Assembly: GCA_003535395.1 (NCBI GenBank)
Contig: DOHE01000092.1
Location: 1 to 5,634 of the forward strand
Direction: 5' to 3'
Origin: Clostridiales bacterium
GTDB lineage: Bacteria > Bacillota > Clostridia > UBA8921
DNA length: 5,634 nt
Both the position numbers and the translations under genes were made by a program. Of this stretch, positions 5,312-5,634 are shown piece by piece. The notes beneath the pieces were generated by a model. That model worked only from the letters and a program-made list of their open reading frames with translations. It was not told the DNA's origin and did no database searches. Positions within the stretch are counted from its first letter, which is position 1. The number at the start of each line of letters is the position of its first letter.

Positions 5312-5494
5312 TTGAGTAGACGTGGAAGGTTGATAACGGAATCTCTTCGCACAGAGATTGCCAAGGAACTCGGGGTCTACGATCAGGTGGCCAGGGAAGG
5401 ATGGGGCTCTGTTTCGTCCAGGGATTGCGGAAACATCGTCAAAAAGGCGATCGAAATCGCCGGCCGGAACGTACCCTCCAGCGGCGGCAAATAA
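5312..5494 (+). CDS. Alpha/beta-type small acid-soluble spore protein (SASP)
   Basis: A 60-residue DNA-binding spore protein. The family coats DNA in the dormant spore core, shifts it toward an A-like form and protects it from UV and other damage; the germination protease GPR then degrades it for amino acids. The N-terminus Met(TTG)-SRRGRLITESL is typical of the short clostridial and Bacillus relatives. The GPR site region is TEIAKE (14-19, cleavage expected after E15), followed by LGVYDQV (20-26). The second conserved block is EGWGSVSSRDCGNIVKKAIE (29-48), with the DNA-contacting GWG and GNIVKKAIE elements. The tail NVPSSGGK is short and not conserved. C39 is unusual, since an alanine or glycine is more common at that place as I recall. 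It is single-gene, divergent from the transporter, and ends before a strong terminator. Expression under sigma-G in the forespore is expected from the family; no promoter was recognised. Confidence 0.95.
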   Translation: MSRRGRLITESLRTEIAKELGVYDQVAREGWGSVSSRDCGNIVKKAIEIAGRNVPSSGGK

Positions 5495-5514
5495 TAATTC
5501 CAAAGACGCGTAAG

Positions 5515-5541
5515 AAAAGCCGGCTTTCAAGCCGGCTTTTT
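5515..5541. terminator. Terminator hairpin, probably bidirectional
   Basis: AAAAGCCGGC (5515-5524) pairs perfectly with GCCGGCTTTT (5531-5540) across a six-base TTTCAA loop and continues into T5541. It sits 20 bases after the SASP stop. Read on the minus strand, the same stem is followed by TTTTCTT, so it can also end the transcript arriving from the right. The stop codon of that minus-strand gene lies in the loop. Confidence 0.9.
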
Positions 5542-5634
5542 CAACTGCGCTTTCCGGTATGCCTTCCATTGCAGCGGAATGTGTCCGGCAGCAAACAGCA
5601 GCGTGGAAATCAGCATGAGCACCGAATCCAAAAT
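5527..5634 (-). CDS. C-terminal fragment of an unidentified membrane protein
   Basis: The minus strand is open from the window edge for 35 codons and ends with TGA at 5529-5527, inside the terminator loop. The fragment consists of a hydrophobic segment (ILDSVLMLISTLLFAAG) followed by a basic tail (WKAYRKAQLKKPA), the usual make-up of a last transmembrane helix with a positively charged cytoplasmic end. No ribosome binding site precedes the internal ATG at 5616 or the GTG at 5622, so the true start probably lies beyond the window. The arrangement, convergent with the SASP gene and sharing its terminator, supports a real gene end. TLLFAAGHIPLQWKA loosely recalls the first helix of the neighbouring transporter (TTLLAAGNVLQKKG), but this is too short to claim kinship. 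Function unknown. Confidence 0.55.
   Translation of the reverse strand: MLDSVLMLISTLLFAAGHIPLQWKAYRKAQLKKPA

Noticed and set aside
5231..5569. 112-codon minus-strand frame opposite the SASP gene
   Set aside because: It is antisense to a clearly recognised SASP gene across its whole length and also runs through the terminator hairpin.

Overview
The window looks like part of a chromosome of an endospore-forming Bacillota, probably class Clostridia. The clearest clue is an alpha/beta-type small acid-soluble spore protein gene with a strong Gram-positive ribosome binding site and a TTG start. Strong AGGAGG-like sites before several other genes agree with this. The genus cannot be named from the sequence.

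The left two thirds (about 1-4045) is a compact minus-strand surface-polysaccharide operon. In transcription order it holds a priming sugar-phosphate transferase (3422-4045), glucose-1-phosphate cytidylyltransferase RfbF (2627-3403), CDP-glucose 4,6-dehydratase RfbG (1477-2586), the PLP/[2Fe-2S] 3-dehydrase RfbH (122-1492), and the first 44 codons of an unidentified gene that runs off the left edge (1-134). Junctions are 18 bp and 40 bp gaps, then 16 bp and 13 bp overlaps, so one transcript with translational coupling is likely. RfbF, RfbG and RfbH are the first steps of the CDP-3,6-dideoxyhexose pathway (abequose, paratose, tyvelose, ascarylose), known best from Salmonella and Yersinia O-antigens. 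The terminal reductase or epimerase that would fix the final sugar is not in the window.

The 301 bp upstream of the operon (4046-4346) has no convincing ordinary gene but is rich in structure. It holds a terminator for the upstream transporter gene, a pair of near-identical 17-mers spaced exactly 34 bp apart, and a five-copy, 17-bp tandem array ending at the sugar-transferase ribosome binding site. On the transcribed strand every array copy carries an ATG preceded by a purine-rich stretch. Three copies form closed four-codon ORFs (Met-Ser-Gly-Asp/Asn-stop), and a fourth opens in frame into the sugar transferase. This is the most unusual feature of the window.

The right part holds a multi-spanning DMT-superfamily (NIPA/EamA-like) membrane transporter (4347-5234, minus), the divergent SASP gene (5312-5494, plus), a strong terminator hairpin that appears to work in both directions, and the last 35 codons of a membrane protein entering from the right edge (5527-5634, minus). 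Its stop codon lies in the hairpin loop.
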